Shown: in pieces, positions 24,342 to 33,601 of the stretch | Layout of the letters: the number at the start of each line of letters is the position of its first letter | How positions within the stretch are numbered: position 1 is the first letter of the stretch | Assembly: GCF_013033355.1 (NCBI RefSeq) | Contig: NZ_WQDY01000011.1 | Span: 62,001 to 126,000 of the forward strand | DNA: 64,000 nt | Reading direction: 5' to 3' | Source of the DNA: Ruegeria lacuscaerulensis | GTDB lineage: Bacteria; Pseudomonadota; Alphaproteobacteria; Rhodobacterales; Rhodobacteraceae | The notes under the pieces: model-generated | The model's database searches: none | Seen by the model: the letters and a program-made list of their open reading frames with translations, nothing else | Told to the model about the DNA's origin: nothing | Program-made: the position numbers and the translations under genes

Positions 24342-26176
24342 TCCGCAGCCTCGGGGTTCAGAAAGCCACCAGATTGCCGCGCCCAGAACTGCGCGTACAG
24401 CCCGCCATTGGCCAGCAGTTCAGCATGACCACCCTGTTCGACGATCCTGCCGCCATCCATGACCAGAATGCGGTCCATCTGAGCAATGGTGCTCAGACGG
24501 TGGGCGATGGCGATCACGGTTTTTCCTTGCATCATGCCGTAAAGCGTTTCCTGGATTGAGGCTTCGACCTCGGAATCTAGGGCAGAGGTCGCCTCATCCA
24601 ACAACAAAATCGGCGCGTTTTTCAGAATGACCCGTGCCAGCGTCACCCGCTGCCGTTGCCCACCCGACAGCTTTACACCGCGTTCACCCACATGCGCGTC
24701 ATAGCCGATGCGCCCCTGAGGGTCTTGCAGATCCAGGATGAACTCATGCGCTTCGGCCTGTTTGGCGGCGGCGATCATCTGCTCTTCGGTCGCGTCGGGA
24801 CGGCCATAAAGGATATTGTCCCGGACCGAGCGATGCAGCAGCGCGCTGTCCTGTTGCACCATGCCGATATGGCTGCGCAAACTGTCCTGCGTGACCTGCG
24901 CGATGTTTTGAGCGTCGATCAGGATCGCCCCTTGTTCGACGTCGTAAAACCGCAAAAGTAGTTTTACTAGGGTCGATTTTCCAGCGCCGGATCGCCCGAT
25001 GAGGCCGATCTTTTCGCCCGGCTGGATCGTCAGGTTGATGTGGTCCAGCCCCCCGGTTTTGCGCCCGTAGTGGTGCGACAGATCGCGAATGTCGATCTGG
25101 CCCTTGCCCAGCTGCAAGGGTTCGGCACCCGGCGCATCCAGCAGATCGATGGGTTGAGCAATGGTCTCCATCCCCTCGGCCACAACGCCAAGCTGGCGAA
25201 AGAAACTGGTCAGCGCCCACATGATCCAGCCGGTCATCGCATTCAACCGCAGGGTCAAAGCGGTGGCCGCCGCTACCACCCCAACCGAGGCACTGCCCTG
25301 CATCCACAGCGCAATCGCCCAACCGACAACGCCCACGATCAGCAGCCCGTTCAACGTGACCAAAACCGCATCCATGATGGTGAAAATCCGCATCTCGATC
25401 TGGAAGGTACGGCGGGTTTCCTCGATGGCTTCGCGGGCATAGTCGAGTTCCTGCGCGTCATGGGCAAACATCTTGACCGAATGGATATTGGTATAGCTGT
25501 CCACAACTCGCCCTGTGACAGCCGAGCGCGCATCAGAGGCCGCCTGCGACGCAGGGCCAACACGCGCCACTGTCCAGCGTACCAGAAAACCGTACAATGC
25601 AAACCAAATCAGCAACGGCAAAAGCAAACGCGGATCAGCTGCCATCAACAGGATCGCAGCACCCACCAGATAGGCCAGCGAGAACGAGATTGCGTCAAAG
25701 ACCTGAAACACCGCCTCACCCGCCGCAGGGGGGGTCTGCATTATGCGGTTGGCGATCCGGCCCGCGAAATCATTCTCGAACCAGCCCACGGACTGACGCA
25801 GCACATGCTTATGCGCGCGCCAACGAAAAATAGTGCCTATATTGGGCAAAATCGCATTGTTTAGCAAAAGTACGTCCACCACGTGCAGCAGCGGACGCAG
25901 CAGCAACACGAAGACGGCCATCAGGATCAACTCGGTGCCGTGGGCCTGCCAAACCTCGGCCGGAGACCCGGACAGCAGGTCAACAACGCGGCCCATATAG
26001 TAGATCAGCCCGACTTCGACACCGGCTACGATAATCGAGATCAGCGCAGCCCAAAAGAACAGCCGATAAAACGGTCGCGTGTATTCCAACATGAACGGCC
26101 ACAGCCGCGTGGGTGGTGTGTTGGTTTCCTGATAGGCGACAAAAGGGTCAACAAGGTTTTCGAAATAGCGAAACAT
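24338..26176 (-). CDS. ABC exporter, fused membrane-ATPase half-transporter A
   Basis: A 612-residue partner of the downstream half-transporter. It has membrane helices in the first half, then GRSGAGKSTLVKLL, LSGGQRQRVTLAR, ILLLDEATSALDSE and IAHRLSTIAQMDR. The start at 26176 (MFRYFENLVDP) has GGAG 8 nt before it and is preferred to a longer frame. Because both ATPase domains keep canonical motifs, two active sites are expected, unlike heterodimers with one degenerate site. The 191-nt gap up to cca holds no gene. Confidence 0.92.
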   Translation of the reverse strand: MFRYFENLVDPFVAYQETNTPPTRLWPFMLEYTRPFYRLFFWAALISIIVAGVEVGLIYYMGRVVDLLSGSPAEVWQAHGTELILMAVFVLLLRPLLHVVDVLLLNNAILPNIGTIFRWRAHKHVLRQSVGWFENDFAGRIANRIMQTPPAAGEAVFQVFDAISFSLAYLVGAAILLMAADPRLLLPLLIWFALYGFLVRWTVARVGPASQAASDARSAVTGRVVDSYTNIHSVKMFAHDAQELDYAREAIEETRRTFQIEMRIFTIMDAVLVTLNGLLIVGVVGWAIALWMQGSASVGVVAAATALTLRLNAMTGWIMWALTSFFRQLGVVAEGMETIAQPIDLLDAPGAEPLQLGKGQIDIRDLSHHYGRKTGGLDHINLTIQPGEKIGLIGRSGAGKSTLVKLLLRFYDVEQGAILIDAQNIAQVTQDSLRSHIGMVQQDSALLHRSVRDNILYGRPDATEEQMIAAAKQAEAHEFILDLQDPQGRIGYDAHVGERGVKLSGGQRQRVTLARVILKNAPILLLDEATSALDSEVEASIQETLYGMMQGKTVIAIAHRLSTIAQMDRILVMDGGRIVEQGGHAELLANGGLYAQFWARQSGGFLNPEAAE

Positions 26177-26367
26177 GGAGGATGCTCCAGATTGAGCAGA
26201 TAACAGGTCATGCGAAGACAGATGGCGCCAGAACACCACCCCTACGGGTCAAAGTGTTCCGGCTTTAGCCGAACCAGATCCCGTAATACATTCGCATCCC
26301 TCCATTCATGTGACAGCCGCACGTAATCACAAACCTTTCGACTTGTCATCCCTTTTTGAGACCTCGC

Positions 26368-27522
26368 CTACCCGCCCAGCAGATCACTTCGGGTCAGGGC
26401 AAAGCCGGATGCGATCCAGCGGGCCTCAAGCTCGGCCAGCTTCTTGCCCAGCGCGGGACCGGTGAAATCGGGGATCAGATCGGTAGCCTGAACGGGGAAA
26501 TCGGCGGCCGCCCCGGCGCGCAGATCTTGGCGCATCGCCTCGGACCAAGGCTGTTCCAGCAAGGCGCAACGCAGCAGGGTTTCGTGCATCCCGCCCTCTT
26601 CGCCATAGCGAAAGCCCAGCTCGGCAATGCTGGTGGTGGCCATTGCCTCATCACGCATCCGGGTTAGGCGTTGCAGCTGCGCCTTGCTTAGACGCAGGGT
26701 TTTGGCGATCTCGGGCGTTGCTATGGAAGCCAGGCGGCGGATCGGGTCAGGCGCGGCCCCGGCCTGTTCTTCCAACGCGACCAACGGGGCAAGCGCGCGA
26801 TCCTCGGCCCCCGGCAGCACCTGCGCCAACACCCCCGCCTGCCGCATCGCCGCGACCGAGGGCGCAGGGTCAAGCGCGCCAAGCAACTTCAACATCTCGG
26901 CCCCGACTCGTTCGCGGGACAAGCCGGACAACCCGTCCAGATTGGCAGCAATCGCGGCCAGAGCATCCGCGTCGAAACCCGCTTCCATATCGCCGTACCA
27001 TGCATGAAACCGGAAAAAGCGCAGCGAGCGCAGGTAGTCCTCGCGAATGCGGTTTTCAGCGGTGCCGATGAAGCGCACCCGCCGCGCATGCAGGTCCGGC
27101 AAGCCGTTAAGCGGGTCCAAAACGGTGCCATCGGGCCGGGCGTATAGCGCGTTCATGGTGAAGTCACGCCGCGCGGCGTCTTCTTCGATTGTGTCGGCAA
27201 AGGCTACAACGGCGCGGCGACCGTCTGTCTCTACATCACGGCGAAAGGTGGTGATCTCATGCGGGACGCCGTGGCTGACCACGGTGACAGTGCCATGTTC
27301 GATCCCGGTGGGAATGGCCTTGAGGCCCGCGGCCTGTGTAAGCTCCATCACCCGTTCGGGGCGCGCATCCGTTGCGATGTCGATATCCGAAACCGGTGCC
27401 TTCAACAGCGCATTGCGCACGCAACCACCTACAAAAAGCGCCTGCGCCCCGGCATCCGTCAGGGCTGCGCACAATTTTTGGGTTGCTGGGTCCGCGACCC
27501 AACTGTCCGAGATTTGTGTCAT
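26368..27522 (-). CDS. cca: CCA-adding tRNA nucleotidyltransferase / poly(A) polymerase family
   Basis: A 384-residue class II nucleotidyltransferase. It has the N-terminal catalytic FVGGCVRNALL and metal pair SDIDIAT, the HGTVTV strand, RRDFTMNALY, and EDYLRSLRFFRFHA. The C-terminal third is helical and variable. It repairs or builds tRNA 3' CCA ends; some alphaproteobacterial members are annotated poly(A) polymerase and the two cannot be separated by eye. Its ATG overlaps the stop of the upstream NUDIX gene. Confidence 0.9.
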   Translation of the reverse strand: MTQISDSWVADPATQKLCAALTDAGAQALFVGGCVRNALLKAPVSDIDIATDARPERVMELTQAAGLKAIPTGIEHGTVTVVSHGVPHEITTFRRDVETDGRRAVVAFADTIEEDAARRDFTMNALYARPDGTVLDPLNGLPDLHARRVRFIGTAENRIREDYLRSLRFFRFHAWYGDMEAGFDADALAAIAANLDGLSGLSRERVGAEMLKLLGALDPAPSVAAMRQAGVLAQVLPGAEDRALAPLVALEEQAGAAPDPIRRLASIATPEIAKTLRLSKAQLQRLTRMRDEAMATTSIAELGFRYGEEGGMHETLLRCALLEQPWSEAMRQDLRAGAAADFPVQATDLIPDFTGPALGKKLAELEARWIASGFALTRSDLLGG

Positions 27523-28118
27523 TCGTTCATCCGCGCGGCCAATCCCCGCAACATCCGGGCCGTCGCGCCCCAGATATAATAAGGACCGAACGGCACTGCA
27601 TAATAATACCGTTTGTGGCCACCCCAGCGGCGCGATTCAACAACATAATTCGCCGGATCAAGCACATGTGTTAGAGGAACCGAGAATACCTCGTCAACCT
27701 CGCCCGGCTCGGGGGTGATCGGGAACGGGTCCCGCAGGATTGCCACAACCGGCGTCACAGTGAACGCGGTGACGGTTTCGTGCGGCGGCAGATGGCCCAA
27801 AACCTGCGGCACATCGCTGGGCAGGCCGATTTCCTCCTGCGCCTCACGCAGGGCGGCGGCGGTCACATCCGCGTCGCCTTCGTCTTGTTTGCCGCCGGGA
27901 AAGGCGATCTGGCCCGGATGATGTTTCAGCGCCGAGGACCGTTTCGTCAGGATCAGGCAAGGCTCATCGCTTGCGATTGAGATCGGAACCAGCACACCGG
28001 CCGGACGCAGTTTGCGCCCCTCGGGCAGCACCGTGTCGGGGTTCAGGTCGAAATCGCTGGACCCCGGGCCGGGGCGGCGCAGCGCCGCCCGCAGCTGTTC
28101 GGTGGGATCAGGCCTCAT
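27519..28118 (-). CDS. NUDIX hydrolase, CoA pyrophosphatase type
   Basis: A protein of about 199 residues with a NUDIX box GGKQDEGDADVTAAALREAQ then EEIGL, preceded by KHHPGQIAFPGG, the UPF0035 extension that marks CoA diphosphatases (NudL/YeaB type). It would cleave CoA to 3',5'-ADP and phosphopantetheine. The start is ambiguous between ATGs at 28124 and 28118; both overlap the end of hslO. It is coupled to cca by a 4-nt overlap. Confidence 0.88.
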   Translation of the reverse strand: MRPDPTEQLRAALRRPGPGSSDFDLNPDTVLPEGRKLRPAGVLVPISIASDEPCLILTKRSSALKHHPGQIAFPGGKQDEGDADVTAAALREAQEEIGLPSDVPQVLGHLPPHETVTAFTVTPVVAILRDPFPITPEPGEVDEVFSVPLTHVLDPANYVVESRRWGGHKRYYYAVPFGPYYIWGATARMLRGLAARMNE

Positions 28119-29085
28119 CCGCATCAAAACCGACAGAGGCCGGATCCAGCACGTAATGCGCACCACAGAATTGGCAATCTGCGGTCACGTCACCTTCGGG
28201 CGTGGTCATCTTTTCAATGTCGCGCGCCGAGTAGATCGACAGGCTTTGACGCACGCGATCCTCGGAACAGGTGCAGCCGAATTGCACTGGCTGCGCGTCA
28301 TAGACACGCGGCTGTTCCTCGTGAAACAGGCGGATCAGCAGGTCGGTGGGCGCGATCGAGGGGCCGATCAGCTCGAGATCTTCAACCGTATCCAGCAGGA
28401 TGTTCACGCGGCCCCAGTTTTCACCTTCGTCGCCGTCGACCAGATCATTGGCCGTCAGGATCTCACCGCTGCCTTCACCCGATGCGGCAAAGGGCGAGGC
28501 TTTGGGCATGTGCTGCAACATGATCCCACCCGCGCGCCAGTGTTCACCGACGCCCGGCTCAGTCGATTTGCCAAAGCTGAGCGAGAACCGCGTCGGCAAC
28601 TGTTCGGATTGCGCGAAGTACGCCTCGGCACAAGCACTAAGCGAACCGCCCGCCAGCGGGGTGATGCCCTGATACGGCTGCGTGCCCTCACCCTGGTCGA
28701 TGAGGATGGCAAAATACCCCTCACCCACCTGATCAAAGGGGGCGGCATCGGTCAGCTTATCTCGGTCGAAACTGGCATAGGCACGGATGCGGGCCGGTTC
28801 GCCCTCTTGCGTGGGGGCATAGTAATCAGTGGCTATCATGCGCACCGCGCCCTTGGACTGCACCTGAAGCGACAGTTTCCAGCGCAGAGCAACGGTCTGG
28901 CCGATCAGCGCGGTCAGCAGGGCCATCTCGGCCACCAGAGCCTCGACCTTTTCGGGGTAATCATGCTGTTTCAGGATGCCGTCCAGCACTCCGTCCAGCC
29001 GCGCGACGCGGCCGCGCATATCCGACAGATCAAGTTGAAAGGGCAGGACGGTATCGTCCCACGCGATTTTGGTTCCAAGAGACAT
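28108..29085 (-). CDS. hslO: Redox-regulated chaperone Hsp33
   Basis: A 325-residue cytoplasmic holdase activated by oxidation. The C-terminal zinc switch is complete: C271-x-C273 in FGCTCSED and C304-x-x-C307 in DCQFCGAHY. The N-terminal folding domain has LLTALIGQTVALRWKLSLQ. A clear AAGGAAA lies before the ATG. It heads an operon of three overlapping genes (hslO, NUDIX, cca) and is divergent from another NUDIX gene. Confidence 0.96.
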   Translation of the reverse strand: MSLGTKIAWDDTVLPFQLDLSDMRGRVARLDGVLDGILKQHDYPEKVEALVAEMALLTALIGQTVALRWKLSLQVQSKGAVRMIATDYYAPTQEGEPARIRAYASFDRDKLTDAAPFDQVGEGYFAILIDQGEGTQPYQGITPLAGGSLSACAEAYFAQSEQLPTRFSLSFGKSTEPGVGEHWRAGGIMLQHMPKASPFAASGEGSGEILTANDLVDGDEGENWGRVNILLDTVEDLELIGPSIAPTDLLIRLFHEEQPRVYDAQPVQFGCTCSEDRVRQSLSIYSARDIEKMTTPEGDVTADCQFCGAHYVLDPASVGFDADEA

Positions 29086-29161
29086 GGGGTTTCCTTACAC
29101 GCCACAGATTGGCATACCGCCAGCATATAGGTCGAAGTTTTCGGGTTGTAAGGGGCCATAC

Positions 29162-29605
29162 ATGATCAGACGGTTCGGTGAAACCCCGCAATCGGGGCAG
29201 AAATACATCAGACGTGTCGGAGTTTATGCTCTGTTACCGCGCGGCGGCAGCCTGTTGCTGACCTGCCAGTTGCAGCCCGGCCCCGATCTGCAACTGCCCG
29301 GAGGCGGTATTGATCCGGGCGAATCACCGATCACCGCCCTGCATCGCGAAGTGTACGAGGAAACCGGTTGGCTGATCGCCGCGCCGCGTCGCATGGGCGC
29401 GTTTCGGCGCTTTACCTTCATGCCCGAATACGACCTGTGGGCCGAGAAAATCTGCCTGATCTACCGCGCCCGACCCGTGCGCCGCATCGGCCCCCCGACC
29501 GAGCCGTTTCACGAGGCGCTATGGATGGACTGCGCGGACGCTGCGCAGATGTTGGGCAATGCGGGCGACCGCCACTTCGCCAAGCTACATTTACAGGGCC
29601 TTTAG
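29162..29605 (+). CDS. NUDIX hydrolase
   Basis: A 147-residue NUDIX protein with box GGGIDPGESPITALHREVYE then ETGW, and a LPRGGSLLLTCQ strand before it. The ATG at 29162 is chosen because the longer frame begins inside the divergent hslO. The substrate is not recognisable; housecleaning of nucleoside diphosphate derivatives is common in the family. The 3' end overlaps the convergent PP2C-regulator gene by 4 nt. Confidence 0.85.
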   Translation: MIRRFGETPQSGQKYIRRVGVYALLPRGGSLLLTCQLQPGPDLQLPGGGIDPGESPITALHREVYEETGWLIAAPRRMGAFRRFTFMPEYDLWAEKICLIYRARPVRRIGPPTEPFHEALWMDCADAAQMLGNAGDRHFAKLHLQGL

Positions 29606-30873
29606 GATCCGCTGTATTCAAAAAAAACTGCGGACACATCGTCGTCCATTCCGGTGTTGGGCACCATCTTCTGTGTCAGCCGCCAGAACATATCATCCAG
29701 AAACTCTGTCCCACAACGCTCGGGCACGCAGTTTAGCGCCAGGTCTCGTAACCCCTCTTCTTCAAGCAAGCCACCATCAGCAATACTGCATTCGGTGAAG
29801 CCATCAGAATACAGCAGCAGTTTGTCGCCCGGCTGCATATAGGTCTCAGTACGCTGGAATTTGACATCCGGCAGCAGGCCGATTGGCAAACCGCCTTCGC
29901 CCAGAAATTCGGTGGTTCCGTCGGCCCGCAGCATTAGCGGATGGGGATGACCGGCCTGAACCATCTTAAGATGCCCGTTGCGCAAATCGACAATCGCGTA
30001 AACCATCGTGAAATATTCTTCGACACCCGCATCCGCCATTAGTCGAGAATTCAACATCTCGGCCACCTGTTCCGGCGGCAGCAACGCATAGAATTTGTCA
30101 AAACGCTTTTCCATCGCCACGTTCTGATCAAAGTGGTTGCTGGACAGATACCCCCCCAACCGCGCCGTCATCATGGCCGAGGTTATACCGTGGCCCGAGA
30201 CATCAATGCTGTAAAATCCCAGCCGGTTCACGCCAGGCGAAAACATACCGACCAGGTCGCCGCCGATATGCCCGCAAGGTTTCAATAACAAACTGACCCG
30301 CGACTTGCCGAATTCCCTAATCAGTTCGGGCACCAGAGATTCCTGAATCTTGCGCGCCTGCATCAGATCCTTGTCGATGGCGTCATGCGCCACACGCAAC
30401 TCTTCCAGCGCGGTTTCGATCATACGGTTTTTCTCGGACAATTCACGCTGCATATCCAGAATGCGGGCGCCCGCCGAAATGCGGGCGCGCAGTTCATCCG
30501 CCTCAAGCGGTTTGATCAGGAAGTCGTCGGCCCCCGCATCCAGACCGCGCGCCACTTCCTGCTTTTCGCTTTTTGATGTCAGCAGAATGAAATAGCTGTA
30601 CTGGTCGCAGTCCAACGCGCGGAAGGCCCGACAAAATTCCAACCCACTCATCCCCGGCATGACCCAGTCGCTGAGCACCAGATCAGGCGGTGTGTTTGCG
30701 CAGATCTCGATGGCCGCTTCACCATTGTCGGCCTCGAAAACTTCGAACCCCCATTTCTTCAGAGACGCCACAAGAATGCGTCGTTGCAGGCGGCTGTCAT
30801 CAACGACAAGCACCTTTTGGATCGCTCCAAAATCCAGCTCTGACCTGATGTCTTTGCGACTGACCTCTGCCAC
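29602..30873 (-). CDS. Response regulator with PP2C/SpoIIE-type phosphatase output (RsbU/RbaY-like)
   Basis: A 423-residue signalling protein. An N-terminal receiver domain (about 20-135) has DD25-26, phosphoacceptor D69 in LSDWVMPGMSG and K121. A helical linker (about 135-185) leads to a PP2C-like Ser/Thr phosphatase domain with PCGHIGGDLVGMF, IDVSGHGITSAM and GMDDDVSAVFFEY metal sites. Such proteins dephosphorylate an anti-sigma antagonist in partner-switching stress systems. It starts with GTG, with AGAGG 6 nt upstream. The divergent small Hpt gene suggests a phosphorelay input, which is inference. Confidence 0.93.
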   Translation of the reverse strand: MAEVSRKDIRSELDFGAIQKVLVVDDSRLQRRILVASLKKWGFEVFEADNGEAAIEICANTPPDLVLSDWVMPGMSGLEFCRAFRALDCDQYSYFILLTSKSEKQEVARGLDAGADDFLIKPLEADELRARISAGARILDMQRELSEKNRMIETALEELRVAHDAIDKDLMQARKIQESLVPELIREFGKSRVSLLLKPCGHIGGDLVGMFSPGVNRLGFYSIDVSGHGITSAMMTARLGGYLSSNHFDQNVAMEKRFDKFYALLPPEQVAEMLNSRLMADAGVEEYFTMVYAIVDLRNGHLKMVQAGHPHPLMLRADGTTEFLGEGGLPIGLLPDVKFQRTETYMQPGDKLLLYSDGFTECSIADGGLLEEEGLRDLALNCVPERCGTEFLDDMFWRLTQKMVPNTGMDDDVSAVFFEYSGS

Positions 30874-30930
30874 GTGAGTCCTCTGCGATGGGGCGCCTAC
30901 CTAATTCTGCTCAACCTATAGCGCAGCGGT

Positions 30931-30978
30931 TTAACAACCGGTGAAAGGCAATACTGAACCCGCTTAACCCAACCTTTA
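30931..30978. promoter_or_regulatory. Two imperfect CtrA-like sites between the PP2C-regulator and Hpt genes
   Basis: The pattern TTAA-N7-TTAA is approached twice: TTAA-N7-TGAA at 30931-30945 and TTAA-N7-TTTA at 30964-30978, each with one deviation in the second half. Both lie in the 154-nt divergent intergenic region. The match is weak and could be chance. Confidence 0.2.
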
Positions 30979-31027
30979 CCTTGGGCGGGCTAAGCAATCA
31001 GACAACAGTTATTGCGGAGCTTGCGGC

Positions 31028-31354
31028 ATGATCGACTGGGCCAGAATCAAACAGCTTAGGGATGAGGTCGGCGCAAGCGAGTTTGACGAAGTGGTGAATA
31101 TTTTTCTTGATGAAGTACAAGAGGTAATTGGCCGCCTTCGCACCGACACCCATCGGGTAAGTTTTGACCAAAACCTGCATTTTCTGAAAGGCAGCGCACT
31201 CAGCCTGGGATTCCAATCATTGGCAAAGCTGTGCCAAGACGGTGAAAGGCATTCCGCACAGGGGAACAGCAAGTCTGTAGACCTCGATAGTATCGTTCAG
31301 GTGTTTGAGGAATCAGCTGCGGAATTCAAGTCCGATCTGGGGAAGATCTCGTAG
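31028..31354 (+). CDS. Small Hpt (histidine phosphotransfer) domain protein
   Basis: A 108-residue all-helical protein with the Hpt signature HFLKGSALSLGF, in which H51 is the phosphoacceptor. No kinase or receiver domain is attached. It is transcribed divergently from the receiver-PP2C gene, 154 nt away, so it may pass phosphate to or from D69 of that receiver. The cognate kinase is not in the window. Confidence 0.85.
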   Translation: MIDWARIKQLRDEVGASEFDEVVNIFLDEVQEVIGRLRTDTHRVSFDQNLHFLKGSALSLGFQSLAKLCQDGERHSAQGNSKSVDLDSIVQVFEESAAEFKSDLGKIS

Positions 31355-31356
31355 CC

Positions 31357-32235
31357 TTACAGTTTGATCGGAAAGTCCTCGGGAAAACGGAATTTCCGCA
31401 AAGTTACCTCAAGCGCCCGGTCGTGGGTGAAATATCCGTCGGCCATTGTCTTTAGCGTTCGGGTTGCCTCCAGTCGGCTCAGTTCGACACATTCTTCCAT
31501 CGGCAATTCCTGTGTGCGTGCAAGCTCTTTTACCAGACGACGGAAACGGCGTGAGCGCCGACGCCAGCCCACGATACCGACCGATTGCCCTGGTGTGCTG
31601 GCGATCTTGACGCCATCCGCCATGGATTGGTCCACAAGCGGCGATCTTTCCTCTTGGCGTCGATGCAACTCTTGTAGATTTCCATAGTGAAAGTGCAGGT
31701 TGAGCAGACCCGGCAGCAGACGGAACGTGTCGTTTGTCACACCATGCCCGCCCGTTCCAAAAGCGGCCCGGCGCTGGACGATACACGGTTTCGAATAGGG
31801 AACCTCGAAAAGGCTGAACTTTTCGCCTTTGAACAACAAATCTTCATCATCGTCCTGCAAAGTGACCAAATTGAATCCGACAGCGCCAGCGGTGTTTTCA
31901 TCAAATGCGAATTCGTAGTCTAGCAAACCCGATCCATCGGCGGTCAGCAGCACTTCATCACAATCCGAAACAATCACTCGGCTGTAGAACTGAGTCAGCA
32001 TGGCTGAAAAATCCGACAGCATTCGCCAGCGGGCATATTCAAACGTTTGGTGCAAACCATCGCGCAAAATCGCAATCACATTGCAGCCCTCGCCGATCCG
32101 ATCGATTTCAGGATCAGCTCCGTGCGACAGAATATAGACGTTCTCGGGCCCAAGCTGGGCCGAGTAGTAGGCGACCCATTTCTCAAGATACCAATAGTCG
32201 CGCCATACCATGGTCACTGCTGCAAGCGGCTTCAT
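31357..32235 (-). CDS. Glycosyltransferase, GT2-like (Glyco_tranf_2_4 type), copy 3
   Basis: A 292-residue protein of the same broad family as the two GT genes at 14.5-16.7 kb but more divergent. It has MVWRDYWYLEKWVAYYSAQLG at the start, a SDCDEVLL metal site near the middle, and an LHFHYGN block followed by a basic helical tail. The start at 32235 (MKPLAAVTMV) has GGAAAG upstream; a start 57 nt earlier is open but unsupported. It stands alone, convergent with the Hpt gene. Substrate unknown. Confidence 0.75.
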   Translation of the reverse strand: MKPLAAVTMVWRDYWYLEKWVAYYSAQLGPENVYILSHGADPEIDRIGEGCNVIAILRDGLHQTFEYARWRMLSDFSAMLTQFYSRVIVSDCDEVLLTADGSGLLDYEFAFDENTAGAVGFNLVTLQDDDEDLLFKGEKFSLFEVPYSKPCIVQRRAAFGTGGHGVTNDTFRLLPGLLNLHFHYGNLQELHRRQEERSPLVDQSMADGVKIASTPGQSVGIVGWRRRSRRFRRLVKELARTQELPMEECVELSRLEATRTLKTMADGYFTHDRALEVTLRKFRFPEDFPIKL

Positions 32236-32316
32236 CTGTGCACTTTCCAGTCTTGTTCGCTCGCTCGTGCCTAGGCGAATTTCCAAGTGCAAACAAGTCG
32301 ATCGACAAATGCGCCG

Positions 32317-33543
32317 TCAGATCACGAACTGTGCAAGCGTTTCGTCTTCGGTGATGTCGGTATAGGTGAATCCGGCTTCGTCCAGATGCGCAAACAAGCG
32401 GGCGAAATTCTCGGGCTTGCGGGTTTCGATCCCGATCAGGACCGAACCGAAATTGCGCGCCGATTTTTTCATGTATTCAAACCGGGCGATGTCATCCTCG
32501 GGGCCGAGGATACTCAGAAATTCTTTCAAAGCTCCGGGGCGTTGCGGCAAGCGCAGGATGAAATACTTTTTCACACCCGAATAGCGCTGCGCCCGTTCCT
32601 TAACCTCGGGCAGGCGTTCGAAATCGAAGTTCCCACCGGATGTCACACAGACCACAGTCTTGTTGCGGATAAAACTTTGGATATCGCCCAGCGCCTCGAT
32701 CGCCAGCGCACCGGCGGGTTCCAGCACGATGCCCTCGACATTCAACATCTCGATCATGGTGGTGCAGATGCGGTCCTCGGACAGGACATGCACGTCGGAC
32801 AGGTGGCGATCCTTGAGCAGCGCAAAGGGTTTCGCGCCGATCTTGCCAACCGCCGCCCCATCGACGAAATTGTCCACATGATCCAGCGCCACCGGATGCC
32901 CCGCCGCCATCGCCGCATGCAGGCAGGCCCCGCCTTTAGGTTCAACAAACAGGCAATGAGTGCGATCCCCGAACCACGTCGCCACGCCCGAGGACATACC
33001 GCCCCCGCCAACCGGCAGGATCACATGATCAGGCAGATGGCCCAACTGCTCCTCGATCTCAACGGCCAGTGAGGCCTGTCCCTCAATCACGTCCTCATCG
33101 TCGAACGGCGACAAAAAATGGCCACCCTGATCTGCGCACCAGGCCTGCGCAGCGGCCAGTGTGTCGTCAAAATAGTCGCCGGTCAGGTGGATTTCGATAT
33201 TGTCGCCACCGAAAATGCGGGTTTTCTGGATTTTTTGCTGCGGCGTCGTCACTGGCATGAAGATCACGCCGCGCACGTTCAAGTGTTTACACATGAACGC
33301 CACGCCCTGTGCGTGATTGCCCGCGCTGGCGCAGACGAACAGGTCTTGTCCCTGCTGCTTGCGCATGGCATTGAACGCGCCGCGAATTTTATATGAGCGT
33401 ACCGGGCTGAGGTCTTCGCGTTTCAGCCAGATATCCGCGCCATATCGGTCAGACAGATGGGCATTGCGCTGTAGCGGCGTTGCCGGAAAAACAGAGCGCA
33501 TCGCCTGTTCGGCGGCGCGGGCGCGGGTCATGAAATCACTCAT
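32317..33543 (-). CDS. ilvA: Threonine dehydratase (PLP-dependent)
   Basis: A 408-residue enzyme that deaminates threonine to 2-oxobutyrate for isoleucine synthesis. The PLP lysine is K52 in RSYKIRGAFNA, the phosphate-binding glycine loop is VGGGGMSSGVA, and SAGNHAQGVAF is present. A single short ACT-like regulatory region follows from about residue 325 (KKYFILRLPQRPGALKEFL), so this is the short IlvA form rather than the 500-residue two-ACT type. A catabolic dehydratase is possible, but the ACT tail favours biosynthesis. Confidence 0.92.
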   Translation of the reverse strand: MSDFMTRARAAEQAMRSVFPATPLQRNAHLSDRYGADIWLKREDLSPVRSYKIRGAFNAMRKQQGQDLFVCASAGNHAQGVAFMCKHLNVRGVIFMPVTTPQQKIQKTRIFGGDNIEIHLTGDYFDDTLAAAQAWCADQGGHFLSPFDDEDVIEGQASLAVEIEEQLGHLPDHVILPVGGGGMSSGVATWFGDRTHCLFVEPKGGACLHAAMAAGHPVALDHVDNFVDGAAVGKIGAKPFALLKDRHLSDVHVLSEDRICTTMIEMLNVEGIVLEPAGALAIEALGDIQSFIRNKTVVCVTSGGNFDFERLPEVKERAQRYSGVKKYFILRLPQRPGALKEFLSILGPEDDIARFEYMKKSARNFGSVLIGIETRKPENFARLFAHLDEAGFTYTDITEDETLAQFVI

Positions 33544-33601
33544 GACCCGTTCAGTGGCCGATCCTGACTAAAAGAGCAAGGAATACATATGTGTACGGGC
33601 G

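Noticed and set aside
26240..26367. Possible hairpin between the ABC exporter genes and cca
   Set aside because: The stem requires a bulge and has no U run, and no consistent orientation makes sense.
28012..29130. 372-codon plus-strand frame over hslO
   Set aside because: It is the antisense shadow of hslO and the NUDIX gene, with no coding signature or ribosome site.
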